64,000 nt of DNA from an uncultured Gemmatimonadota bacterium (GTDB lineage: Bacteria; Gemmatimonadota; Gemmatimonadetes; Gemmatimonadales; Gemmatimonadaceae). This document shows positions 8,796-17,396 of the stretch, piece after piece. The position numbers and the translations under genes were made by a program. The notes under the pieces are model-generated. The model was not told where the DNA came from and ran no database searches. It worked only from the letters and a program-made list of their open reading frames with translations. The DNA is taken from positions 1 through 64,000 of the forward strand of contig CADEDA010000015.1 of assembly GCA_902825965.1 (NCBI GenBank). The letters run 5' to 3'. The first letter of the stretch is position 1. Each line of letters opens with the position of its first letter.

Positions 8796-10264
8796 GGGGT
8801 CACCCCCAGTCCCGCGAGCTCCTGCTCGGTGAGGCGCAACCGGGCCTTCGCACCCTCCGGCAGCATCACACCGGTGATCCGTGGCTTGCCGACGATGTAG
8901 CGGCGCGCGTACGCCTGCAGTTGGGCGGGAGTCTGCTTGGCCATTTCATTGATGTAGCGGAGGTGGTAGTCCAGGCCGATCACGCTCCACCAGAAGCCGA
9001 TCGTGTGTGCGTTCTCGGAGGCGCGCTCCTCACCGAAGGCGGTCGTCACCGCGCGGTTGGCTTTCACCGCCTCGAGTTCCTCGGCGGTGAAGTAGCCGGG
9101 TTCGAGCGTGGCCGCGAGTTCCGCGTCGAGCGCCTTCAGCGCGTCGCGCAGCCGCTCCGGCGAGGTCTGCCCGCTGACCGTGATGGGGCCGACGTGGTTC
9201 AGTGTGTAGTAGTTCACCACGACGCCCTGCCACAGGCCGCTCTCCACGAGGTTGCGCTGGAACCGCGACGTCGGCTGGTTGAGGACGTCGCTGTAGACGT
9301 CGGCGGCGAAGGTCGCCGCTTCGTCCTTGCTCGCGCTCGGTCCGTGCCATTGGATCTGCACGGTCACCGCGTTCACGGCCTCCTCCACGATCACGCCGAG
9401 GTTCTTCGTGAGCGGGGGCACCGGGGGCACGGGGGCCTTGGTGAACGGGTCGGCACCGCGCGGCCAGCTGCCGAAGACCTCCTCCGCCACGCGGAAGATC
9501 TCCTCCGCCCGGACCTCGCCGGCCACGATGAGCGCGGAGTTGTTGGGGACGTAGTACAGGTCGCGGATCGTGCGCATCTGCTCCGGCGTCACGTTCTGGA
9601 TGACACTGCGGTCGCCGATCGTGTTCTTGTGGCTCCAGAACGCGCCCCAGAGCTGGCGGCCGATGCGCTCGTCCAGGCGGAACCAGGGCGAGGACTCGGC
9701 GCGGTCATACTCCCCGAGCACCACCACCTTCTCGCGGCGCAACTCGTCCTCGCGGAACTGCGCGCCCCGCAGTGCCGCGTTGAGGAACTCCATGCCACCG
9801 CGCACGGAGTCCGCGACGACCGTGAGGTAGTACGAGACCAGTTCCTCGCGCGTGGTCGCGTTGAAGGCCGCCCCGAGCGACGCGGCGCGGTCCATGAACG
9901 CATCCGGTTCCGGATACGCGTCGTTGGCCTTGAAGAACATGTGCTCGAAGAGGTGCGCCAGCCCCGCGTACTCCGGGGTCTGCGTGAACGCCCCGTTCTT
10001 CACCACCAACTCGATCGTGGCGAGCGGCACCCCTTCACTCGGCGCCACGATGATCTCGAGGCCGTTGGCGAGCACCTTGCGCTGGATGTTGGCGCCGGCG
10101 CCGGTGGTTGCGGCCGCCGGCACCTGGGCGGCGACGCTCGCGACGGCACTGGTGGCGGGCCCGACCGCGAGCAGGAGGAGTGCGGCCCCCACCCGACGCA
10201 ACAGGGCGGCCGCGCGGGACACATGGCTGGCGGCTGATCGGGGCCGCGGGTTGATTTCGCGCAT
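8792..10264 (-). CDS. secreted M16 family zinc metallopeptidase, active subunit
   Basis: A 490-aa M16 peptidase. It carries the inverted zinc motif HLFEH (in AGLAHLFEHMFFKAND), with the downstream Glu expected in the AALRGAQFREDELRRE region. A hydrophobic signal segment (LLRRVGAALLLLAVGP) is followed by an Ala-rich linker. The ATG at 10264 is 4 bp from the divergent murB ATG, which leaves no room for promoters. A GTG at 10222 still retains the whole signal peptide and is a credible alternative start. It is the first gene of a two-gene operon with the inactive partner. Confidence 0.9.
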   Translation of the reverse strand: MREINPRPRSAASHVSRAAALLRRVGAALLLLAVGPATSAVASVAAQVPAAATTGAGANIQRKVLANGLEIIVAPSEGVPLATIELVVKNGAFTQTPEYAGLAHLFEHMFFKANDAYPEPDAFMDRAASLGAAFNATTREELVSYYLTVVADSVRGGMEFLNAALRGAQFREDELRREKVVVLGEYDRAESSPWFRLDERIGRQLWGAFWSHKNTIGDRSVIQNVTPEQMRTIRDLYYVPNNSALIVAGEVRAEEIFRVAEEVFGSWPRGADPFTKAPVPPVPPLTKNLGVIVEEAVNAVTVQIQWHGPSASKDEAATFAADVYSDVLNQPTSRFQRNLVESGLWQGVVVNYYTLNHVGPITVSGQTSPERLRDALKALDAELAATLEPGYFTAEELEAVKANRAVTTAFGEERASENAHTIGFWWSVIGLDYHLRYINEMAKQTPAQLQAYARRYIVGKPRITGVMLPEGAKARLRLTEQELAGLGVTP

Positions 10265-10268
10265 CCGT

Positions 10269-11276
10269 ATGCACTCATCTCGTTCGAAGGGACCTGCACC
10301 GTCGTCCCGCGCGCTCGCGGCGACCTTGGCTCCGGTTCTCGGGGCGGACCGGCTCCGTCTCGATGAACCGCTGGCTCCATACACCACGTTCCGGATCGGC
10401 GGTCCGGCCGACGTGCTGTACGATGCCACGTCGGCCGAGGAACTCGCCAGCGCTGTCGTCACGGCGCGACAACACGGGATCCCGGTGTTCGTCCTCGGAC
10501 TCGGCGCGAACATCCTCGTGGGTGACCTCGGATTCCGGGGACTGGTGATCCGCAACCGCGCGCAGGGCATCCAGCCCCTCGGCGCCGGTCGGCTCCGCGC
10601 CGAGAGTGGCGTGGTGGTCGCCGAGTTGATCCGCCACAGCGTGGCGGCCGGATGGAGCGGTCTGGAGCACTACGTCGGCATCCCGAGCACTGTTGGCGGT
10701 GCCGTCTGGCAGAACCTGCACTTCCTCTCGCCGGCCCCGGCGCGCGAGCGGACCATGTTCATCGCGGAAGTGGTCGAGTCGGTGGAGCTGCTCGATGCCG
10801 CGCACCGGCGCATCAGCGTCCCGCGGGACGACATGGGGTTCGGGTACGACATCTCGCGACTCCACGGCGGGACGGAGATCGCGTTGGCCGTCACCTTCGC
10901 GCTCCAGGCGGGTGACCAGGCCACGATGCACCGCGTGATGCAGGAGAACCTCTCCTGGCGTGGCTCACGGCATCCCTGGCTCGAGGTGCACCCGAGCGCC
11001 GGATCGGTCTTCAAGAAGATCGAGGGCGTCGGCGCGGGGCGGCTCATCGATCAGTGCGGCCTCAAGGGGCATCGCATCGGCGGCGCCCAGATCTCGCACA
11101 TCCACGCCAACATCATGGTGAACCTCGGCGGTGCGACCGCGGCGGATGTCCGCCGGCTCATCACCCATGCGCAGCGCTGTGTGCAGGATCGCTTCGATCA
11201 GCGACTGGAGCCGGAGATCGGGTTCATCGGCGAGTTCGTGGCCGACGAATCGGCGCAGGACGCGACGAGCAGCTGA
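10269..11276 (+). CDS. murB: UDP-N-acetylenolpyruvoylglucosamine reductase (MurB)
   Basis: A FAD/NADPH-dependent reductase making UDP-MurNAc for peptidoglycan. At 335 aa the FAD-binding PCMH domain is clear: TTFRIGGPADVL near residue 37 and GLGANILVGD near 78. The active-site serine lies in SAGSVFKKIEG, followed by GLKGHRIGGAQISHIHANIM, and the catalytic Glu in EPEIGFIGEF. The usual IPGTVGG reads IPSTVGG here. It stands alone, away from other mur genes. The last 79 bp overlap a convergent minus-strand gene; MurB proteins normally end near GFIGEF, so the last dozen residues are an extension into the overlap. Confidence 0.95.
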   Translation: MHSSRSKGPAPSSRALAATLAPVLGADRLRLDEPLAPYTTFRIGGPADVLYDATSAEELASAVVTARQHGIPVFVLGLGANILVGDLGFRGLVIRNRAQGIQPLGAGRLRAESGVVVAELIRHSVAAGWSGLEHYVGIPSTVGGAVWQNLHFLSPAPARERTMFIAEVVESVELLDAAHRRISVPRDDMGFGYDISRLHGGTEIALAVTFALQAGDQATMHRVMQENLSWRGSRHPWLEVHPSAGSVFKKIEGVGAGRLIDQCGLKGHRIGGAQISHIHANIMVNLGGATAADVRRLITHAQRCVQDRFDQRLEPEIGFIGEFVADESAQDATSS

Positions 11277-11836
11277 CGCCCCAGCGCGCGGACGGCCCGC
11301 GGCACCGGGCTGCCGCGCGGGATGTCCCCGCGCTCCTCGCGGCGGATGCGACCGATCGGGTACTCGAACCACCACACCGAGACGGTGCGATCCCGACGGG
11401 CATCCCAGGTGAGCGCGCGCTGCCCCTCCCGCGGCGTGCGCCGGATGAACTCGACGCGCTCCAGCGCACCGTCCTGCTCGCGCGCGACGGCGAACAGGAC
11501 CACGGCCGAGGAGTCCGGATAGCGCAGCTGCAGGCGTCGCCGGACGGTTCCCGGCTCGGTGCCGCGGTACTGGATGCACTCGTGGAGGGACATCGGGCGC
11601 GACACCTCCGTGTGCTCGATCTGCGCGCGCACATCGAGCAGGCGGCGCAAGCGCTGCGGCAGCGTTGCGAACGCGGAGGAGTCGGCCAGGGCGGAGTCCT
11701 GCGCGAGCCGCGCGTACGCCGTCGACGCGGCGACCGCCTCCCGGGCGCCACGGGAGACCAGCACCGCCGCGATCACCGGCGCAGCGACGGTGGCGAGCAC
11801 CAGGGCGACGAACGCGGTGCGGCGGTGTCGGCTCAT
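11198..11836 (-). CDS. hypothetical membrane-anchored protein
   Basis: A 212-aa product of unknown function. One N-terminal hydrophobic segment (FVALVLATVAAPVIAAVLV, residues about 9-27) looks like an uncleaved anchor. The rest is soluble, Arg-rich and predicted periplasmic. The start at 11836 overlaps the stop of the upstream outer-membrane protein gene (ATGA), so the two are probably co-transcribed and may work together. The last 79 bp overlap murB antisense, and the C-terminus there has low-complexity Ser/Asn/Pro character. The stop could instead be an artefact of read-through past an ancestral stop. No family recognised. Confidence 0.6.
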   Translation of the reverse strand: MSRHRRTAFVALVLATVAAPVIAAVLVSRGAREAVAASTAYARLAQDSALADSSAFATLPQRLRRLLDVRAQIEHTEVSRPMSLHECIQYRGTEPGTVRRRLQLRYPDSSAVVLFAVAREQDGALERVEFIRRTPREGQRALTWDARRDRTVSVWWFEYPIGRIRREERGDIPRGSPVPRAVRALGRQLLVASCADSSATNSPMNPISGSSR

Positions 11837-14085
11837 GGGCGCTGACCGAACTCCAGGAGGAACTTCGCCGGGCCGTTGTGGTCCACCGGCTTCGCCACTC
11901 CGACGCCCAAGGCACCGCCGAAGAAACGCAGCGAGAAGCTCACGGACGTCCGGGGATGCCCCGTCGGCGCCGAACCGAGCAGCGTCGTCGTCGCCAACGC
12001 CTCGGCATCCGTCGCGCGTGTCCAGCCGGATTGCACGCCCAGGGCCAACGCCGGTGCCACCGGCGGCAGCCAGAGACGCCGCGAGAGCTGGATCGGCGCG
12101 CCGAGCACGGGCAGCCGTCGCAGCAGCAGCGCGCGGAACACCGCGGCCTGGTCGCCGGCGAACTCCTTGTACTCGTAGCCCGGCAGGTTCTGGTTGCGAC
12201 CGAGTTCGAAGAGTTGCTGCGGCGGCGCCCCGTTGGTGGTCATGCCGAGGTCCAGGCGAGCGCCCAGCGAGAACGGACCGCGGTTGCTCCGCGCCGTGAA
12301 GCGCAGTTCCCCGCGCTGATACGGCATCCCGCCGTCCCCCCGTTCGTAGTAGGCCCGCGCACCGAAGCCTGTGCGCAGGAACTCCAGCGAGACGTCCGGG
12401 CGGTACTCGAGCGTCATCGCCGACCGCTGGTACTGCCCCTCGCGGATCGGACGGTTGGGCAGGAAATCCTCGCCGAACCCGAACGGACTGCGCGCGAGAT
12501 TCACCTCGACGGCGCGGTCCTCCACCCAACCGGTCTCCAGACGCAACTGCGTGCGCCGCTTGGCCCCGAGGAAGCGCGCCCACTGCACCGTCACGCTGCG
12601 GCGATCCAGGTAGTCGTAGTTGTCGTTGCCGAGCAGGGCGCCGGTGGTGGAGCCGGAGTCGTACGGGTTGCGGAAATCGTTCGTCAGGTCGAGGGACCGC
12701 TGGGCCCGGAAGGCGAAGAGGTCCCGCTCGCGGCGGTATTCGACGACGCCGCGACCGCGGGTGACCCCCTCGTTCCACGCGTATCCCGCGGCGCCGCGCA
12801 GCACGAGCCCGGGCACGGCATCGCGGAAGCGCACCACCGAGCCGATGCCCGTGAACAGGCCCTCGACGCGATTCACGCGGAACACGTCCCCGAGGCGTTC
12901 CGTCTCCACCGAGAACCGGGGCGGTCCGTTGGTGCTCCAGCGGTCCGGCGCGACGTCGTTGAAGTCCTCGGCGCTCACTTCGGCCGACATCGCCCCCAGC
13001 TCGCTGCGCCAGGCCTTGTACGCACTCAGCGTGTCGGGATGCGCGATCGCGAGCCGGAAGGGATGGATGGCCAGCGAGTCCTCCGGCCCCCCGACGACCA
13101 ACCCCGGCGGCAGCGGCGTGAGTTCGCGATGCACGAAACGCGTGAGGATGCGGAACACCGCGCGGCCATCACCCACCGTGTTGCTCGTCGCATGCGCCTC
13201 GAAGCGTTGGCGGGACGGCAGCCAGAACTGCCCGTCCACCTCGACGTTCTCCGCCTCGACGAAGGCGATGCCCTGCAGCCCGGCCTCGCGCAGCAGGTCG
13301 AACTTCTTCTTCGGGCCTCCGACCACCGCGAAATAGCCCCGCAACCGCACGATCTGCCGGCGCACCGCGTCGAGGTCGATCTCGCCGAGGAACACGACAC
13401 TCTTCGCGGCCACGTCCTCGCGCAGCGAGACGTCCACACGGACGATCGGGATGGTCCGGTCGCCCACGCGCATGGTGACGATCGTGTCGCCACCGGAGAA
13501 CCGGTAGTAGCGCTCCCGGTCGTCCGCGAGCGGGTGCACGGCGTACAGCGGATCGCCGCCGCGCCGCCGCTGCCGGCGCCGCGCGGCTTCGGACGTGTCA
13601 CGTCCGAACAGCAGTGCGATGCGATTGCCGTAGAGCGACGGGATCGCCCAGCCGCTGCTGAAGAACCCGATGCTCGCGAAGTTCGAGCCGATCGCCTGCG
13701 ACCGGTATCCATCGATGGTCTGCTGGTAGACCCCGCTCCGGTCCCACGTGAGGGTGCTCGCCACCTGCTCCAGCGAGACCGCCATCTCCATGCCTTCCGA
13801 GCGGCGGTTACCGATGGAGATCTCGCTCTCCAGCCGGGCCTTGTACCCCCCCAGCAGGCTCGGGACGCGCCGGTTCAACTGCACCGCTTCCGCGATCAAG
13901 GCGCGGAGGGCCTCGGTGGCGTAGGTGCTCGAGTCCCCTGCCGGCGCCTGTCGCGCCGTCGCGGCGACGCGTCCGCTGTCCGACCGCGCCAACACGCCGG
14001 CGGAGGCCGTGCCCTGCGCGTCGAGCGCGACCGCGGGGACGGCGACCGCCCACACCAGCGCGAGCGCGAATCGACGAGAGGGCAC
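11833..14085 (-). CDS. predicted outer-membrane beta-barrel protein
   Basis: A 750-aa protein with a signal peptide (ALALVWAVAVPAVALDAQG), a mixed N-terminal region and a C-terminal half of alternating short amphipathic strands typical of an outer-membrane barrel. It resembles BamA/DUF5686-type proteins, though this is a weak, pattern-based judgement. Phrases such as RSVTVQWARFLG and TSVSFSLRFFGG look like strand hairpins. There is no TonB box, so it is not an obvious TonB-dependent receptor. The start is GTG at 14085. It is coupled to the downstream small membrane protein by a 4-nt overlap and is divergent from the symporter gene. Confidence 0.68.
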   Translation of the reverse strand: MPSRRFALALVWAVAVPAVALDAQGTASAGVLARSDSGRVAATARQAPAGDSSTYATEALRALIAEAVQLNRRVPSLLGGYKARLESEISIGNRRSEGMEMAVSLEQVASTLTWDRSGVYQQTIDGYRSQAIGSNFASIGFFSSGWAIPSLYGNRIALLFGRDTSEAARRRQRRRGGDPLYAVHPLADDRERYYRFSGGDTIVTMRVGDRTIPIVRVDVSLREDVAAKSVVFLGEIDLDAVRRQIVRLRGYFAVVGGPKKKFDLLREAGLQGIAFVEAENVEVDGQFWLPSRQRFEAHATSNTVGDGRAVFRILTRFVHRELTPLPPGLVVGGPEDSLAIHPFRLAIAHPDTLSAYKAWRSELGAMSAEVSAEDFNDVAPDRWSTNGPPRFSVETERLGDVFRVNRVEGLFTGIGSVVRFRDAVPGLVLRGAAGYAWNEGVTRGRGVVEYRRERDLFAFRAQRSLDLTNDFRNPYDSGSTTGALLGNDNYDYLDRRSVTVQWARFLGAKRRTQLRLETGWVEDRAVEVNLARSPFGFGEDFLPNRPIREGQYQRSAMTLEYRPDVSLEFLRTGFGARAYYERGDGGMPYQRGELRFTARSNRGPFSLGARLDLGMTTNGAPPQQLFELGRNQNLPGYEYKEFAGDQAAVFRALLLRRLPVLGAPIQLSRRLWLPPVAPALALGVQSGWTRATDAEALATTTLLGSAPTGHPRTSVSFSLRFFGGALGVGVAKPVDHNGPAKFLLEFGQRP

Positions 14086-14203
14086 GGGAGGCGGAACCGG
14101 AGCGGAGGGCCGAGGGAAGGTGCGGTGACCTACGGTGGTACTTCAATCGGGGATTCTACACCGACGCTTGCTCGGCGGACATCATCCGAACATTCTTGCC
14201 GCG

Positions 14204-15682
14204 ATGGAAAGCCCCCAAACCGCGCCCGCGGCGACCACGACCGGCGCGCCACTGTCCCGACGCCTCGCGTTGCTCCTCGGACCCGTGGTCGGCCTCGCAC
14301 TCCGCACGTGGGCACCCGGCGGGGTGTCCGAGGACGCCGCCTCGGTGCTCGGCGTCGGGGCCTGGATGGCCATTTGGTGGATCAGCGAGTGCCTGCCGCT
14401 GGCCGTCACCGCGCTCCTGCCGATCGCCCTGTTCCCCCTGCTCGGCGTCGCCACCACCCGCGAAGCGGCGTCGCATTTCGCCAACGAGGTCGTCTACCTG
14501 TATCTCGGCGGGTTCCTGCTCGCGGCGGCCCTGGAGCAGTGGAACGCACACCACCGGATCGCCTTGAGTGTCATCGGCGTCGTCGGCACCAGCTCCCGGC
14601 GCCTCGTGCTCGGCGTCATGATCGCCACCGCGTTCGTGTCGATGTGGATCTCGAACACCGCCACCGCAGCCATGATGTACCCGATCGCCCTGGCCATCGG
14701 AGCGCTGTACGGCACCGGGGAGGCCGCGCGCAGCCAACGCGTGGCGCTGCTCCTCGGTGTCGCGTTCGCCGCGAGCATCGGCGGCATGGGCACGCTCATC
14801 GGCACGCCGCCCAACCTCATCCTCGCCGGTGCGACGCGGGAGCTCATCGGCGTGGAGCTCGATTTCTTCCAGTTCCTCAAGTTCGGCTTGCCCATCGCCC
14901 TGTTGCTGCTCCCGCTGTGCTGGGTGCTGCTGGTGTTCGTCTTCCATCGCGAGCGCATCGAACTCGGCGCCGCCGGTCTGGAGGTGCTCCAGTCCAAGCG
15001 CGCCGCACTCGGGCGCGTGTCCACGGGCGAGCGGCGCGTGTTGTTCGTGTTCGCCGCGATGGCGCTGGCGTGGTTCTTCCGCGAACCCAAGGACATCGGC
15101 GCGCTCTCCCTCGTCGGCATCACCACCTATGTGCCGGCGCTCAGTGACGCAGGCATCGCGGTCATCGGCGGCATCGCCTTGTTCCTGATCCCGGGCGCGC
15201 CCACGGGCGGTGCCTCGCGCCCCCTGCTCACGTGGCGTGAGGCCCGCGAGATCCCCTGGGACGTGCTACTGCTCTTCGGCGGCGGACTGTCGCTCGCCGC
15301 CGCGATGGAGTCGAGCGGGCTCGCCACCACCATCGGGGTGTGGATGTCCGGCCTGAAGGGACTGCCGCTGCCGCTCGTGCTCCTCGGCATCGCGGCCGCC
15401 ACCGTCGTCGTCTCGGAGCTCGCCTCCAACGCCGCCACTGCGTCCATGGGCATGCCGATCGCGGTCTCGCTCGCAGCCGCACTGGACCAGCCGCCCCTCA
15501 TGCTCATGATCCTCGTCGGATTGTCGGCGTCCGTCGGGTTCGCCTTGCCGATGGCCACACCGCCCAACGCGATCGTCTTCGGGAGCGGCGAGATGACCGT
15601 GAAGGACATGGCGCGGGCCGGGCTGACGCTCGACGTCGTGTCGATCCTCGTGGTGGTGGGTGTGGTGCTGTTGATGTTCTGA
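14204..15682 (+). CDS. DASS (SLC13) family anion:sodium symporter
   Basis: A 492-aa inner-membrane transporter of the divalent anion/sodium symporter family, which move dicarboxylates, citrate or sulfate. The two repeat-related substrate/sodium motifs are visible: WISNTATAAMMYPIA near residue 147 and ELASNAATASMGMPIA near 405. About 11-12 hydrophobic segments are seen. The ATG at 14204 was chosen over an in-frame GTG at 14135 because the upstream 23 codons add a non-hydrophobic, Arg/His-rich stretch. Substrate cannot be told from sequence alone. It is divergent from the outer-membrane gene. Confidence 0.92.
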   Translation: MESPQTAPAATTTGAPLSRRLALLLGPVVGLALRTWAPGGVSEDAASVLGVGAWMAIWWISECLPLAVTALLPIALFPLLGVATTREAASHFANEVVYLYLGGFLLAAALEQWNAHHRIALSVIGVVGTSSRRLVLGVMIATAFVSMWISNTATAAMMYPIALAIGALYGTGEAARSQRVALLLGVAFAASIGGMGTLIGTPPNLILAGATRELIGVELDFFQFLKFGLPIALLLLPLCWVLLVFVFHRERIELGAAGLEVLQSKRAALGRVSTGERRVLFVFAAMALAWFFREPKDIGALSLVGITTYVPALSDAGIAVIGGIALFLIPGAPTGGASRPLLTWREAREIPWDVLLLFGGGLSLAAAMESSGLATTIGVWMSGLKGLPLPLVLLGIAAATVVVSELASNAATASMGMPIAVSLAAALDQPPLMLMILVGLSASVGFALPMATPPNAIVFGSGEMTVKDMARAGLTLDVVSILVVVGVVLLMF

Positions 15683-15718
15683 CCGCGCCCCTGCTCCCAT
15701 CCCGATTATCGTTCCCGG

Positions 15719-16237
15719 ATGAGCCGCCGCGACTACACGTTCGTTGCCGACACGGACTCGCTCGAGGCACTGCGTCGCCTGCGCCAGGGCTGGGCCGGAT
15801 GGGAGCTGGCCGAGGGCGAGTTCCGCGTCCGCCTGCGCGAGGGCGGAACGGTGCGGGCACATGTGGATCGGGCCGAGATCGAACCGGGTTTCGAGGTGTC
15901 GGCGCTGGTCGCGGATTTCCTGCCGGAGCAGTCCGCGCTCCCGTTGCGCGACTCCGCGTTCACGTCGCATCCCAACGAGATCGCGCTCTTCCGCGGCGTG
16001 ACCTGGCTGGAGCCGCTGCCGAGCGCCGGCCCCGACCACACCATCCAGTACAGCGGCATCCCCGGCATCGAGATCCCCCCGACCGCCGTCGCCAAGTGCG
16101 ACTTCACGGATGCGTTCGTCGTCACGGCCGATGGGGCCGCTCTGGTGGTGCGGCTCGCACTCAAGCCGGGGTGGCTCGAAGTCGTGGAGGAACCGGAGGC
16201 CGTCGCCCGATTCCTCGAGCTGCGTGGCTACCGATGA
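15719..16237 (+). CDS. hypothetical protein
   Basis: A 172-aa soluble protein with no signal peptide or membrane segment and no family I recognise. It is Glu/Asp- and Val-rich with likely mixed alpha/beta structure. One cysteine sits in the TAVAKCDFTDAF stretch. It starts 36 nt after the symporter stop. Its TGA overlaps an upstream in-frame ATG of the tag gene, so it probably shares a transcript with tag. Confidence 0.62.
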   Translation: MSRRDYTFVADTDSLEALRRLRQGWAGWELAEGEFRVRLREGGTVRAHVDRAEIEPGFEVSALVADFLPEQSALPLRDSAFTSHPNEIALFRGVTWLEPLPSAGPDHTIQYSGIPGIEIPPTAVAKCDFTDAFVVTADGAALVVRLALKPGWLEVVEEPEAVARFLELRGYR

Positions 16238-16278
16238 CGTCGCGCGCGGCTGGCCAGTCGCTGCAGGAGGACGGGCGG

Positions 16279-16848
16279 ATGCGGTGCTGGTGGTGCGGCG
16301 AGGATCCGCTGTATCGGCACTACCACGACACGGAGTGGGGCGTACCGGTGGTGTCGGAGCAGCGGCTCTTCGAGAAACTCGCACTCGAGGGCTTCCAGGC
16401 CGGCCTGAGCTGGATCACGATCCTGCGGAAGCGCGACGCCTTCCGGCGTGCCTTCGCCGCGTTCGACCCCGAGCGCGTCGCGCGCTTCGGTGCACGCGAC
16501 GTCCGGCGGCTGCTCGCCGACACCGGGATCGTGCGGCATCGCGGCAAGATCGAGGCGGTGATCCACAACGCCCGCCGGTATGCGGAGCTGGTCGACGAGC
16601 GCGGGTCACTGGCCGAGTTCCTCTGGGGCTTCGCCCCGGCTGCGGCGAGCGCGCGCCGCAGCCGCGCCGGAATCCCGACGTCCACGGTGGGGTCGGCGGC
16701 GCTCAGCAAGGCCCTCAAGCAGCGCGGATGGAAATTCGTCGGTCCCACGACCATGTACGCGCTCTTCCAGGCGATGGGGCTCGTGAACGATCACCTCACG
16801 AGTTGCTTCCGTCACGCGGAGGTTGCGGCGTTGCCGCGGCCGCGGTGA
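16279..16848 (+). CDS. tag: DNA-3-methyladenine glycosylase I (Tag)
   Basis: A base-excision repair glycosylase removing 3-methyladenine; 189 aa. Zinc-snap residues are visible at both ends: Cys in MRCWWCG, His in RHYHDTEWG, then His and Cys in NDHLTSCFRH. The catalytic Glu lies in ALEGFQAGLSW. The start at 16279 is decided by an AGGAGG ribosome site at 16265-16270 with 8-nt spacing and by family N-termini beginning just before this CW motif. An upstream in-frame ATG at 16234 (overlapping the previous stop) would add 15 non-conserved residues. The 3' end overlaps the convergent regulator gene by 53 bp. Confidence 0.95.
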   Translation: MRCWWCGEDPLYRHYHDTEWGVPVVSEQRLFEKLALEGFQAGLSWITILRKRDAFRRAFAAFDPERVARFGARDVRRLLADTGIVRHRGKIEAVIHNARRYAELVDERGSLAEFLWGFAPAAASARRSRAGIPTSTVGSAALSKALKQRGWKFVGPTTMYALFQAMGLVNDHLTSCFRHAEVAALPRPR

Positions 16849-17341
16849 TGCGTTGCTCCAGTCGCTGCCGCGCGACGAGGCGGATCCGGGGATCGCCCAA
16901 GCGCAGCGCGTCGAGCAGGGCGGCGAGTTCGTACAGTGCCGGCGCCCGGGCGACGAGATGCGGCGCGCCGCGGTAGAGTGGCTTCACGGCGAAACCTTGC
17001 ACCGCACCTGGAAACATGGGCGCGGGCCACACCACCACGTCCGTCGCGTCGACTTCGGCGGAGAGGGGCGGGGCAGAGTACGCGGTGGGGATGCCGCGGA
17101 CGATCGGACCTTTGGCGACCGGGAAGGCGTAGCGGGCGCCGTAGAGGGTGAACTCGCTCAGTGCCCGAGCGTTCGTGGCCCGAGTGCCGGGGCGCAGGAG
17201 TCCGGCGGCCTCGAGTCGGAGGAGAGAGGCGTGCACCTGGCTGGGCGCGACCGCGAGTTCGTCGGCGAGTTGCTGGAGTGTGGCTGCGGGTTCGAGGAGC
17301 CGGAAGGCGAGGACGATGTCGAACGGGGAAGTGCGACTCAT
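16796..17341 (-). CDS. winged-helix transcriptional regulator-like protein
   Basis: A 181-aa protein whose N-terminal 55 residues form a helix-turn-helix: TLQQLADELAVAPSQVHASL followed by LRLEAAGLLRPG, the MarR/IclR-like pattern. The remaining part is a domain I cannot name, containing AYSAPPLSAEVDATDVVVWP. It may bind a ligand or partner; no DNA target is evident. Its upstream region (17342-17396) is AT-rich, unlike its neighbours, and probably holds its promoter. Convergent with tag, with a 53-bp overlap. Confidence 0.7.
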   Translation of the reverse strand: MSRTSPFDIVLAFRLLEPAATLQQLADELAVAPSQVHASLLRLEAAGLLRPGTRATNARALSEFTLYGARYAFPVAKGPIVRGIPTAYSAPPLSAEVDATDVVVWPAPMFPGAVQGFAVKPLYRGAPHLVARAPALYELAALLDALRLGDPRIRLVARQRLEQRITAAAATPQPPRDGSNS

Positions 17342-17396
17342 TCCATAATCTAGAATTTAGTAATCATTTATACAACAAGCCGGTATGGGCTGTTGG
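17342..17396 (-). promoter_or_regulatory. AT-rich promoter region of the winged-helix gene
   Basis: This 55-bp gap is AT-rich in otherwise about 70% GC sequence. Its distal end (17372-17395) can fold into an imperfect hairpin (caacaagcc / ggctgttg), a possible terminator for the upstream EEP gene. The proximal part contains the near-palindrome ctagaatttag at 17350-17360, a candidate operator or -10 region. No clean -35/-10 pair is visible. Confidence 0.4.

Noticed and set aside
16234-16278. Upstream ATG for tag overlapping the previous stop
   Set aside because: A strong AGGAGG site and family N-termini favour 16279.
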